Below are positions 1-7,001 of a stretch of 12,848 nt of DNA, piece after piece. Source of the DNA: Willaertia magna (lineage: Eukaryota > Heterolobosea > Eutetramitea > Acrasida > Naegleriidae); assembly GCA_902984215.1 (NCBI GenBank), contig CADWAF010005685.1, positions 1 to 12,848 of the forward strand, written 5' to 3'. Below the pieces are notes generated by a model. The model searched no databases. It was not told where the DNA came from and was given only the letters and a program-made list of their open reading frames with translations. The translations under genes and the position numbers were made by a program. Every line of letters begins with the position of its first letter. Position 1 is the stretch's first letter.

Positions 1-30
1 TCCAAACCAATTTGAAATTAAATTACCCAT
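1..30 (-). CDS. 5' end of a gene leaving the window; N-myristoylation-type start (Arf/Arl-like?)
   Basis: On the minus strand an ATG at 30-28 opens MGNLISNWFG and stays open to the window edge. The bases before it (ACAACTAAAATGG) share the A-rich start context of the well-supported genes here. Gly2 with Ser6 fits the N-myristoyltransferase consensus (MGxxxS/T), and MGN followed by a hydrophobic amphipathic stretch is how many Arf and Arl small GTPases begin. Ten codons cannot establish a family: other myristoylated proteins such as G-alpha subunits, calcineurin-B-like proteins or kinases could start this way. The gene would be divergent from the transporter gene starting at 663. Confidence 0.5.
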   Translation of the reverse strand, partial: MGNLISNWFG

Positions 31-662
31 TTTAGTTGTGTTTATTGTTTAAAGTTATTTAGCAAAGTTGTAGTTATTGTTTTTTTGTGTAATTTCAGTG
101 AATTTAATTTTTTGGTTTTAAATGGTTTTTAGTTCATTTGGGTTGAGGTGTCAGTTCTTTTTAATTTCTTTAGTTGATGACGAATTTTTTTTTGTAAAGT
201 AAAAATGCCAACAAAGCAAAACAGAGTTTTACAAAAAAATTAAAAACGGGAAATAAAGACTAATTTGGAGCAGTATTTAAATAAAACCGCTCAGAACACA
301 TCTTTAAATAAATTTTAATTTTCACTTTGTTGCGCAACAAATCAGTTGTTAAAAAATCATTATTTATTTATTTTTAAAGCAAACTTAACTTGCAAAATAA
401 CATGTTGTGGTTGTTACTTCCATCTAACAGCAAGAACTAAACAGTTTGTCTTTTAAAAGCTTTGAGTAAATCACTTTGCACAAGATATCTTGAAATAAAA
501 TAATTGCCAGTATATTATCAGATAAAATCAACGATATTATATGTCAGGTGTTCTTTCTTTGGCACGATATCCACTTATAATCTCACTTACTTTTAAGCCA
601 AACACACCAAATCCATCAATGATGCTCCGTTGTCTATCGCCAAGTTAAAAACTTGAAAGAAA
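31..662. promoter_or_regulatory. Divergent intergenic region between the left-edge gene and the ThrE gene
   Basis: This is a 632-base stretch with no convincing protein gene, so it should hold promoters and 5' leaders for both flanking genes. It contains a perfect 16-base palindrome at 326-341 (TTTGTTGCGCAACAAA). At 541-648 there is a short ATG-started frame of 35 codons just before the transporter start. That segment is less AT-rich than its surroundings. No tRNA or other RNA gene was seen. Confidence 0.5.
326..341. promoter_or_regulatory. 16-base perfect palindrome TTTGTTGCGCAACAAA
   Basis: The sequence equals its own reverse complement across 16 bases and the symmetry breaks immediately outside. 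Its core TTGCGCAA is the type of dyad bound by C/EBP-class bZIP dimers in animals, which makes it a candidate operator for one or both divergent genes. Binding by a protist factor is inference only. Confidence 0.3.
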
Positions 663-2864
663 ATGAAAAAATATGCTTCTGGGGAGGATAACAATAATAA
701 TAATAACACAAACAATACTTATGGCCATAGTGGAATGAATCATGCAGGTATTCATAGTCCTACTACAATTCATAGTCCAAAACATGAATTTGATAATATA
801 CCTCATCTAGATGAAGAAGAAGTTGAAATTGAAGAGGCTTCAACTTTATATAATTTAGAAGATACTTCTGGACAAAAAAGACATTATCATCAAGATGATT
901 TCTATCATATCGGAACTACAAATACTAATACAATACCTAAAATTTCATCTAATGAATCTAACGCTAGTGGCGACCATACAAAAGTAAATTTTGTAAATAA
1001 TAATAATAATAATATGGATAGCAATAATAAGAACAATTATAATAGCCTTCAAAGAAATTTCTCTACTGATTCATTAGCAAGTTTTGTTTCATCTACCGAA
1101 TTAGATTCCCTTTCTGTATTGGGGGATGATGAAATAAGGGAATATGTTGCTGAACAGTTAATGCCTAGAAGTGAAACGAGCGAAAATTTATTTGAGGAAA
1201 TAACGGGACATGGTTTTCATTCAAGTTATTATCAAAGTAATAAAGCTAATCAACATGGAGGGTTAGGTCATCATCATTCTCATATAGAACATCCTATTCC
1301 AGAACAATCAGCTCATCATCAAGGTCATCATCTTGTTAATAAGATGACAGGCTTTGGTAATGTAGCAAGAAGAGTAATGCAAAAAGATCAACCAGTTTTA
1401 CTTCCTTCTCAAAAGAGAAAGTTAAGAGGATGGTTTATGAGAAAATATGCAAAGGCTAGAAAGAGACATATGTTAGATGAAGAAGAAGAAGAAGAAGAAG
1501 AGAATACAAATAATAATAATAAGACAAAAAATTGGCGCGAGAAATATCTAAGTTGTTTTTTTAGTAAGGGAGAATCTTCATCTAAAGTTTTTTATACTGA
1601 ATTAACACAAGAAGAAAGGCTAAAGGTACATTCATTAATTATTGATTTAGGTTATGCATTAGCTTTGTATGGAATATCAGCAAATCGTGTAGAATATCAT
1701 TTAACTGTTGTTGCAGCATATTTTGGTGTAGATGCTTACTTTAATATTACTCCTGTAGGTATTTGGGTATCTTTTAGTCATGCTAGGTTAAAAGAAAGTG
1801 ATAATAGAACATATTATATTAAGGTTGAAACTCAAATGTTAAATTTAGATAAATTAGCAAAGTTAGATAATGTTGCTTTTAATATTGCAAAAGGTAGATT
1901 AACAATTGATGAAGCAAGAAGAAAAATTGGTGAAATTGTTAAGGCTCCTAATGTTTATGATCATCCTGTAATTAATTTATTTATGCATTTTGTATGTCCT
2001 GGTTTATTTGGTTTACTTTGGTCTGGAAATTTAGCAGAATTATTAACTTGTTTAGTTTCAGGTTTTGCTATTGGTGTAATACATTTAATATTTCAAAGAT
2101 TTGCTTTCTTTAGAAATGTTAATCAAATATTTGCCACAATTGTTGCTGGATTGATTGGAATATTTATGAAATATATATTTTGGGGATCTTATGAAGTTAG
2201 TGTTGCTTTAATTGTGTTGGCTGCTACATGGCAATTTTTACCTGGTCAACCTATGGCTGTAGCTTGTTATGAAGTTGCTGCTGGTTCGTTACTTAGTGGA
2301 ATATTAAGATTTGTTGCCTCTTTTGTTGTCATTTTGAAATTAGGTTTTGGTTTCTTAATTACTAATGTTATTGTGACAAATATACCTGGTTTAGGGGATA
2401 ATGAAAAAACTGCTCCTGATAGAGATCCAATTCCACTATGGATGAGATTTCTTGTGATGATTGGTTTAGCCTTAAATATTGTTTTTACAAGAAGAGTACC
2501 TAAGAATGCCTTTTCAATAATTTTTATTACTTTAGCTACAGTGTCAGCTCACATGATTGCTTTCGTTATTGCTGATAAATTGAATAATTTAGAAGCTGGA
2601 ACAGTTATTGGTGGTATTGTGATTGGTATTTTAGCAAACATCTTTTCTCTTTTGTCACAACAACCTCCAATCATGGTTTCTGGTATTGGTGCATTACTTT
2701 TAGGTCCTGGAAGTATGTCATTTAGAGGTATGGCTGCCTTTGTTTTTGGTGATGCTGTAACAGGTATAGCCTTTACTTTTGAAGTTATTTTGGTTGGTCT
2801 TGCCCTTTTCCTTGGTTATACAATTGCAAACATTGTTGTTCCAACACCAACAGTTACTGTCTAA
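663..2864 (+). CDS. ThrE/PRM10-family threonine/serine exporter-like membrane protein
   Basis: The 733-residue protein has two parts. Residues 1-310 are low-complexity and cytosolic-looking: Asn runs, a His-rich patch at 183-224, a basic stretch at 250-269 and eight Glu at 273-280. Residues about 318-430 match the soluble half of the ThrE family (PF06738 type): LGYALALYGISANRVE, then NITPVGIWVSF, LDKLAKLDNVAFNIAKGRLT and an EA..KIGEIVKAP segment. About ten hydrophobic helices follow between 435 and 725. The LPGQPMAVACYEVAAGSLLSG segment (526 onward) and the C-terminal GALLLGPGSMSFRGM segment match the two PG motifs of the ThrE and ThrE_2 halves. Bacterial ThrE exports Thr/Ser; fungal relatives include yeast Prm10, whose role is unclear, so the substrate here is unknown. 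Start chosen at the ATG in AAAGAAAATGAAA; no intron is needed. Membrane location is confident. Confidence 0.9.
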   Translation: MKKYASGEDNNNNNNTNNTYGHSGMNHAGIHSPTTIHSPKHEFDNIPHLDEEEVEIEEASTLYNLEDTSGQKRHYHQDDFYHIGTTNTNTIPKISSNESNASGDHTKVNFVNNNNNNMDSNNKNNYNSLQRNFSTDSLASFVSSTELDSLSVLGDDEIREYVAEQLMPRSETSENLFEEITGHGFHSSYYQSNKANQHGGLGHHHSHIEHPIPEQSAHHQGHHLVNKMTGFGNVARRVMQKDQPVLLPSQKRKLRGWFMRKYAKARKRHMLDEEEEEEEENTNNNNKTKNWREKYLSCFFSKGESSSKVFYTELTQEERLKVHSLIIDLGYALALYGISANRVEYHLTVVAAYFGVDAYFNITPVGIWVSFSHARLKESDNRTYYIKVETQMLNLDKLAKLDNVAFNIAKGRLTIDEARRKIGEIVKAPNVYDHPVINLFMHFVCPGLFGLLWSGNLAELLTCLVSGFAIGVIHLIFQRFAFFRNVNQIFATIVAGLIGIFMKYIFWGSYEVSVALIVLAATWQFLPGQPMAVACYEVAAGSLLSGILRFVASFVVILKLGFGFLITNVIVTNIPGLGDNEKTAPDRDPIPLWMRFLVMIGLALNIVFTRRVPKNAFSIIFITLATVSAHMIAFVIADKLNNLEAGTVIGGIVIGILANIFSLLSQQPPIMVSGIGALLLGPGSMSFRGMAAFVFGDAVTGIAFTFEVILVGLALFLGYTIANIVVPTPTVTV

Positions 2865-3159
2865 TTTTTGTAAAGTATTACCTTTTTTTGTTTGCAGAGA
2901 AATTTATAAATTATTTAACGACGTGCATTTATTTTAATACATGTCAAAAGTAAATATTATATTTTTTTATATAAATTTATAAAATAAAATAATATTTTAT
3001 TTAAAAAATTAATTTTAATAAATATATTTTAATATATATTTTTTATTTTTATACTATAATAATAATTATATTATTAAAATAAAGTTGAAAAAATTAAAAA
3101 TATTTGATACCAATAAATAAAATTAAAATAATCACAGTTGCTTAGTAAAAAAGTAAAAA
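2865..3159. other. 3' spacer with extreme A/T block
   Basis: This is the spacer between the transporter stop and the 3' end of the first 5S gene. Positions 2951-3083 contain a single C and no G in 133 bases. No coding frame of interest was seen. It must contain the transporter 3' UTR and the poly(A) site; several AATAAA-like hexamers are present but are uninformative in such sequence. Confidence 0.6.
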
Positions 3160-3277
3160 ATCTACAGCACTACAGGTTCCCGAGAAATCTCCCATCTCAG
3201 TACTAATGTAGCCCTATTGTGCTTAACTTCTCAAATCGGACGGGATGAGGTGCTTGAACAGTGGTATGGCCGTAGAT
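3160..3277 (-). rRNA. 5S ribosomal RNA, copy 1
   Basis: Read on the minus strand this is a complete 118-nt 5S rRNA. The 5' AUCUACGGC pairs with the 3' GCUGUAGAU to form a 9-bp helix I (one G-U pair). The order of conserved pieces is that of eukaryotic 5S: GGCCAUACCAC, AAGUUAAGCAC (internal box A region), AUUAGUACU...GAUGGGAGA (box C region), then CUCGGGAACCUGUAGUGCUGUAGA. A run of six T at 3160-3155 is a Pol III terminator, its first base pairing into helix I. Compared with the second copy it has U instead of C in the normally invariant GGGAGAC (position 3187) and A instead of G at 3217, which replaces an expected C-G pair of helix II by C-A. It may be a minor or partly degenerate variant. 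Confidence 0.95.
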
Positions 3278-3725
3278 GTTGATTTACTCTTTCTTAACTT
3301 TTTCAACAATGGGCACTGTATATTATCTGCATTCTGTTCTCTCTGTCAATTTAACGATACAGGCTATTTTAAATCTTAATCATGAGAAGATGGAAAACCT
3401 TTGGGATTTAAATGGACAATATTACATTTATTTGTTTATGAGTCGACAAGAGAAGAGTTCTTATTACAAAAGGATTCATTTAATTATGGCTTAAAACAAG
3501 TACTCCAAAATAGAAATTTTAAAGAATTTGACAAATTAAGAAAATTAGTTTTTTAGTTGAATGGTCCTCGCGACATCAATTCCCAATTAATTAATTCAGT
3601 GTTTAATTAAAGTACCAGAGCAACATAATCGAAAGAAAGATATTGAAAAAGGTTGGTTTGAAAGAAATTAGAACAACATTTATTAAAGAACTCCTTTGAT
3701 TTTGTACCAACTTCTTAAGACACTT
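3278..3725. other. Spacer with possible decayed coding sequence on the plus strand
   Basis: There is no intact gene of credible length. On the plus strand, 3386-3556 is open for 56 codons without an ATG and reads like protein (for example STREEFLLQKDSFNYGLKQV). An overlapping frame at 3276-3494 begins inside the 5S gene and is also open. Further pieces up to about 3700 read sensibly but switch frame and contain stops. A relic gene is possible, but in AT-rich DNA such runs also occur by chance. The region also supplies the upstream flank of 5S copy 1 and the 3' UTR of the gene at 3726-4175. Confidence 0.3.
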
Positions 3726-4175
3726 CTAAAAACAATTGGTTAATCTCTTTACATGTAGTTCTTCACCTGCAACACTAAACTGATGAGAATTAAAACCATT
3801 GGATTGATCATCATTTGGATTATGTTTAATGTGTAAAATCATTTTCTTTAATCCCATGAATGCTTCTTTACAATCTGGATCTTTACAAAATTCTGTTGGA
3901 AGTTCTGAACATAAATAACCAATCTTTCTTGAAAATTTTAAATAAAGAATTACATTGTCAATAACACCTAATTCTTCTTTTCTTGCTTTCCACTTTAAAT
4001 CAGAAGGAAGTGTTAAAACTGAATCCCAGTCAATTAAGAAAATCATATTTGGATTAATCTTTTGTAAGTCTTTAACTTTATCCTTTGCCCTGGCAGTGAA
4101 AACCTCTCTAACTTGTTTTTTGAAAGATAAACCACCAGTTTTTGGTAAAAATTCCTCTTCGTAGTTTAATAACAT
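3726..4175 (-). CDS. Uncharacterised 149-residue protein
   Basis: The minus-strand ATG at 4175 lies in the context CAGAAAAAATG, like the other starts here, and the frame runs 149 codons to a TAG. The protein is mixed alpha/beta-looking and soluble. It has a charged N-terminal half (residues 1-40), a hydrophobic MIFLIDWDSVLTLP strand-like segment near 44-57, a KWKARKEELGVIDNVILYLK helix region near 61-80, and a Cys/charged stretch ELPTEFCKDPDCKEAF near 91-106. No signal peptide or membrane segment was seen. I do not recognise the family. The composition is not low-complexity and the start context is good, so it is probably real. It lies alone between the two 5S genes. The frame could be one exon of a longer gene, since no partner exon was searched for with tools. 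Confidence 0.65.
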   Translation of the reverse strand: MLLNYEEEFLPKTGGLSFKKQVREVFTARAKDKVKDLQKINPNMIFLIDWDSVLTLPSDLKWKARKEELGVIDNVILYLKFSRKIGYLCSELPTEFCKDPDCKEAFMGLKKMILHIKHNPNDDQSNGFNSHQFSVAGEELHVKRLTNCF

Positions 4176-4611
4176 TTTTTCTGAGTAATTTGGTTGATCA
4201 TGATTTGAAACAAAAGCTCACTTTTTATATTTTTTAAAACTGATATTTTGTAATCTAAATTACTACCAAATATAGGCACTGGGAGGATAACTATTGTTGC
4301 TTTTCGCCGCTTAAATTTTCTTGTTTTAAGTGGAACAAATTTTTTGTAGACTGTTGTATAATGTTGTTTTCAAAATTGTAATCAATGAAAGAAATTGTTA
4401 AATTTTTCAATCACCTGAAACTACAATCAAACGATTACAATATGATGTGCCACCTCTAATAGTTTTTGCAGTTTTCTATGATCTTTTTGTAAAAATTATA
4501 ACACAAACTTCATAACCAGTAACTTCTTCCTTTTTAATGACCAAACTGTAAATTATAGAGTAGCAGTTGTTTACAAAGTGAATCGTAAATTGGATGTCGA
4601 TTTTCTAAAAA
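4176..4611. other. Spacer with possible decayed minus-strand gene
   Basis: This holds the upstream region of the 149-residue gene. On the minus strand, 4604-4407 reads 65 codons with a single in-frame TAG (4478-4476), beginning directly after the terminator of 5S copy 2. The text is protein-like (for example VIKKEEVTGYEVCVIIFTK before the stop and IRGGTSYCNRLIVVSGD after it). A shifted minus-strand frame at 4605-4534 also reads well. No start codon or recognisable domain supports a functional gene. Confidence 0.3.
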
Positions 4612-4729
4612 ATCTACAGCACTACAGGTTCCCGAGAAGTCTCCCATCTCAGTACTAATGTAGCCCTACTGTGCTTAACTTCTCAAATCGGACGGGATGA
4701 GGTGCTTGAACAGTGGTATGGCCGTAGAT
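4612..4729 (-). rRNA. 5S ribosomal RNA, copy 2
   Basis: This is a second 118-nt 5S rRNA on the same strand as copy 1, 1452 bases away and differing at only two positions (4639 and 4669, both transitions). It carries the conserved GGGAGAC in the box C region and keeps the C-G pair in helix II, so it matches the eukaryotic consensus better than copy 1. Six T at 4612-4607 terminate it. Sequence identity with copy 1 begins at the first transcribed base and ends one base past the T tract; neither flank is shared. The copies are therefore dispersed single genes, not units of a tandem array. Confidence 0.96.
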
Positions 4730-4900
4730 ATTAGTATTTTGGTGCTGCGGTGCATATTTCAAAGACGATAATATCTATTTGGAACTAGAATGCTTTAGAG
4801 GTTAAACCTTATTTATTTAAAACATTTGGGAAAGATTATTCTGTTTGTAATGTACAAATTTTTAGTTAAAATAAGTTTTTGGTAATTGATGTTGCACTGC

Positions 4901-5667
4901 TTATGCTAGATTAAATAGTCTTACAAATTCATCAAATGAAATGTATCCATCCTTATCGCTGTCCACAATGTTAAACAACTGTCTTACTTCTCCCTCATCC
5001 ATTATTAATCCAATACCAAGTTTTTGGCTCATCGATCTAAACTCTTTAACAAACACGTAAGGAGAAAATTATCCTTAAAAAACTTACCAGAAACCGAAAT
5101 AAAACCATCATTGTTTGCATCAAAGATACCAAACACTCCTTTCATGTCTTCAAGGGAAGGACCAGTATTGTGTTCCACCCCCTCTTCTTCTTCTTCAATC
5201 TCTTCCTCCTTCTTCTTTTGAAATAATTTCAGCACAAAATTACCATTAACAGGCTTATTATTTGCATTGTTAATTGCGGAATCTACTGCTGAATGTCTTC
5301 TTCCATGCTTCTCTTCTTCTTTTTTACCAAAACCAAATGTCCCGAATAAGGATTTCTTTCTTGCACTAGGAGAACTACCAGTTACTGTTTTTCTTCTTGT
5401 AGGCATTACAACCTTAGGTTGATCCACTGAAGGCGTCTTTAATATAATACAAAACTCTTGAAAATTTATAGAACCAGCCTTTGAGGGGTTTATTTCCTTC
5501 ATTAAATCCTCTAAATCATTCTCCGTTATAGTATTACCCAAAGACCTTAATGTATCCCCCAATTCATCCTTACCAATAAACCCATCCCCATCTTTATCAA
5601 AGAGATTAAATGTTTGCTGAAATAGAACAGTTTCTTCAGATGTCAATTTTATAGTGTTTGTAGCCAT
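4901..5667 (-). CDS. Calmodulin-like protein with four EF-hand sites and an inserted linker (one intron)
   Basis: Exon 1 is 5667-5088 and exon 2 is 5043-4901, giving 240 residues. EF1 is canonical (DKDGDGFIGKDE, 24-35). EF2 (60-71, NPSKAGSINFQE) lacks acidic ligands at positions 1, 3 and 5 and probably does not bind Ca2+. EF3 (183-194) has DANNDGFISVS plus a Glu at position 12 formed across the splice junction. EF4 is canonical (DSDKDGYISFDE, 221-232). The GTAAGT donor at 5087 and the acceptor ending TTAAAG at 5044 restore ISVSEFRSMSQKLG and the whole fourth hand; unspliced, the frame ends at a stop with no EF4. Unlike calmodulin, about 93 residues (80-172) separate the lobes. They hold RRKT (91-94) and RRHS (123-126) basophilic kinase motifs, a basic patch and an acidic run. 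It is likely a cytosolic Ca2+ sensor; the partner is unknown. Confidence 0.9.
5044..5087 (-). other. 44-nt intron in the EF-hand gene
   Basis: GTAAGT at 5087-5082 and AG at 5045-5044 bound a 44-nt intron that interrupts a codon after its first base. Removing it restores an E at position 12 of the third EF-hand loop and joins the fourth hand in frame. A second AG a few bases downstream (TTTAG before ATCGATGAG) would give a premature TGA, so the upstream AG is preferred. Confidence 0.85.
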
Positions 5668-6115
5668 TTTTTTTAAAATCTATGTGAATCTGTCTTTTAA
5701 TAAAACGTTAAGGAAATTTAAATTCTCTAAAAAGAACAGCCACAATAACTACCAATTTCTTAAGAAATGAAGGTGGACACTTTCCTTAATAATTTCTTCA
5801 TGGTTACTTATCGGTACACTTGTAATGGATTAAAATAGAAACAGGCTATAATAACGTTTTTTACTTACAATTACGTTTTTTATACAGTATTTCAGATCTC
5901 ATTTTGTAGGCTAGACACATGTAAGTTTTGTATAGTTACTTTTCGTTCGTAATTTAAGTTTACAGCGTGGTAAAACGATTTAATTAAAATACTTATTTAT
6001 TACAAAAAATAATTACAATATTTAAGGACAATATACTTTTCTTTTTTATTAATAAATAAAATTGTATTCTAAAAATATTCTTTTACATATTAACTATATT
6101 ATTATTATTTTACAT
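5668..6115. promoter_or_regulatory. Intergenic region upstream of the EF-hand gene
   Basis: These 448 bases lie between the EF-hand gene start and the stop of the secreted-protein gene, both on the minus strand, so they hold the promoter of the first and the 3' UTR of the second. Visible structure is a 14-base perfect palindrome ATTTCTTAAGAAAT at 5755-5768 and two direct copies of ACGTTTTT at 5854-5861 and 5873-5880. No coding frame or RNA gene was recognised. Confidence 0.5.
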
Positions 6116-6451
6116 TTATTTAGATCCAGTAGCAGTTGTTGTTCCAGTTGTTGTTGTTGTTGACTTTATTGCTTCTTCTGCATTGTCTTTAATTTGTTCT
6201 TCAATTGCTTTGATTTCTCTTAATAAATATTCATTACCGAGGATGGCAAAATCATCTTGATCGTAATCTTCTAAATCTTCATCATCTTGCATTGTCATTG
6301 TTTCAGTAACTGCTGAATCTGTTGTTGTGGTAGATCCTACTTTTATTGATGTAGTATTTGTAGGTGTTTCAACATCTTCCTCGCAAATAGTAAATGTAGA
6401 TAAGAATAAGAGACAGAGTGCTGCAATGATTAAAATACTAATAATTTTCAT
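6116..6451 (-). CDS. Small secreted acidic Thr-rich protein
   Basis: The 111-residue protein starts at an ATG preceded by CAAAAAAAAGAA. Residues 1-22 form a classical signal peptide: MK, a long hydrophobic core (IISILIIAALCLLFLSTF), then TIC with probable cleavage near residues 22-24 before EEDVE. The mature part of about 88 residues is Thr-rich (runs near 38-41 and 97-108) and strongly acidic in the middle (DDEDLEDYDQDD), followed by a probable amphipathic helix at about 73-95 (EYLLREIKAIEEQIKDNAEE). There is no GPI signal, further membrane span or catalytic motif. The Thr runs could be O-glycosylated. The stop codon overlaps an AATAAA (CTAAATAAATG). The family is not recognised and the function is unknown; secretion is the firm inference. 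Confidence 0.75.
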   Translation of the reverse strand: MKIISILIIAALCLLFLSTFTICEEDVETPTNTTSIKVGSTTTTDSAVTETMTMQDDEDLEDYDQDDFAILGNEYLLREIKAIEEQIKDNAEEAIKSTTTTTGTTTATGSK

Positions 6452-7001
6452 TTCTTTTTTTTGGTTTAGTTTTCGTGGCTTGTGACGTTTTTGAAAACTT
6501 TACAATTTATCGTGTCCACACAAAGACCGGAAATAGTTTCTTCATGAAGAGTTTTTAATTACTTTTCGTATCATAAAAGTTATTTAAAATTACTTCTGTT
6601 TTTTAATACAGTACTTTTAAGAAACCAGCATTAACAAAAATTCAAAGGAGTAGAGCACCAGGACGTTTTTTTGGGTTTGATTTTTTTACAATTTTTAACA
6701 ACGATTATAAATCATAGGTTTTATAGCGTAAATAAGTCGAGTCAATTACCTAAAGATCCCCATACGATCTTATCAAAACAACTTTATAATTTCATTGTTT
6801 TTGTTCGGTGTTTTTTGAAAAATCAAAATTTTAATGTGCACAGGGTGGAATCCTGTAAATGCAAACTAAGGTTCTGCTTGAGGAAAATTAAAGCTTCAAA
6901 GTAAACCTGATAAATATTTTCCTCCCAATTGGTCACGCCTACGGTAGAAAAACAGTTTTGACTTTTGGATTGTTTCAAAACACCAGTCCATCAATCAAAA
7001 A
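6452..7001. promoter_or_regulatory. Divergent intergenic region between the secreted-protein gene and the RasGEF gene
   Basis: This 550-base stretch lies between two genes transcribed away from each other, so it holds both promoters. Two further ACGTTTTT copies occur at 6485-6492 and 6663-6670. A frame open at 6671-6904 has only a TTG start, no domain and no good context, so it is not called. No tRNA-like B box was seen on either strand. Confidence 0.5.

Noticed and set aside
1486..1502. GAA repeats, Asn AAT repeats and similar triplet runs as CRISPR-like or regulatory repeats
   Set aside because: They are coding microsatellites giving Glu, Asn, Thr or Ser runs, common in AT-rich protist genes; there is no spacer/repeat structure.
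3276..3494. 72-codon plus-strand frame beginning with MLIYSFLTF
   Set aside because: It starts at the very edge of the 5S gene, has no domain, and a different frame in the same place reads equally well. It is treated only as part of a possible relic.
3955..4164. 69-codon plus-strand frame
   Set aside because: It is antisense to the 149-residue gene, which has the better start context and composition.
5024..5221. 65-codon plus-strand frame ending in Ser/Phe runs
   Set aside because: It is the antisense shadow of the EF-hand gene's Glu/Lys-rich linker and intron.
6671..6904. 77-codon plus-strand frame in the RasGEF upstream region
   Set aside because: Its apparent start is TTG, composition is unremarkable, and it lies in a divergent promoter region.
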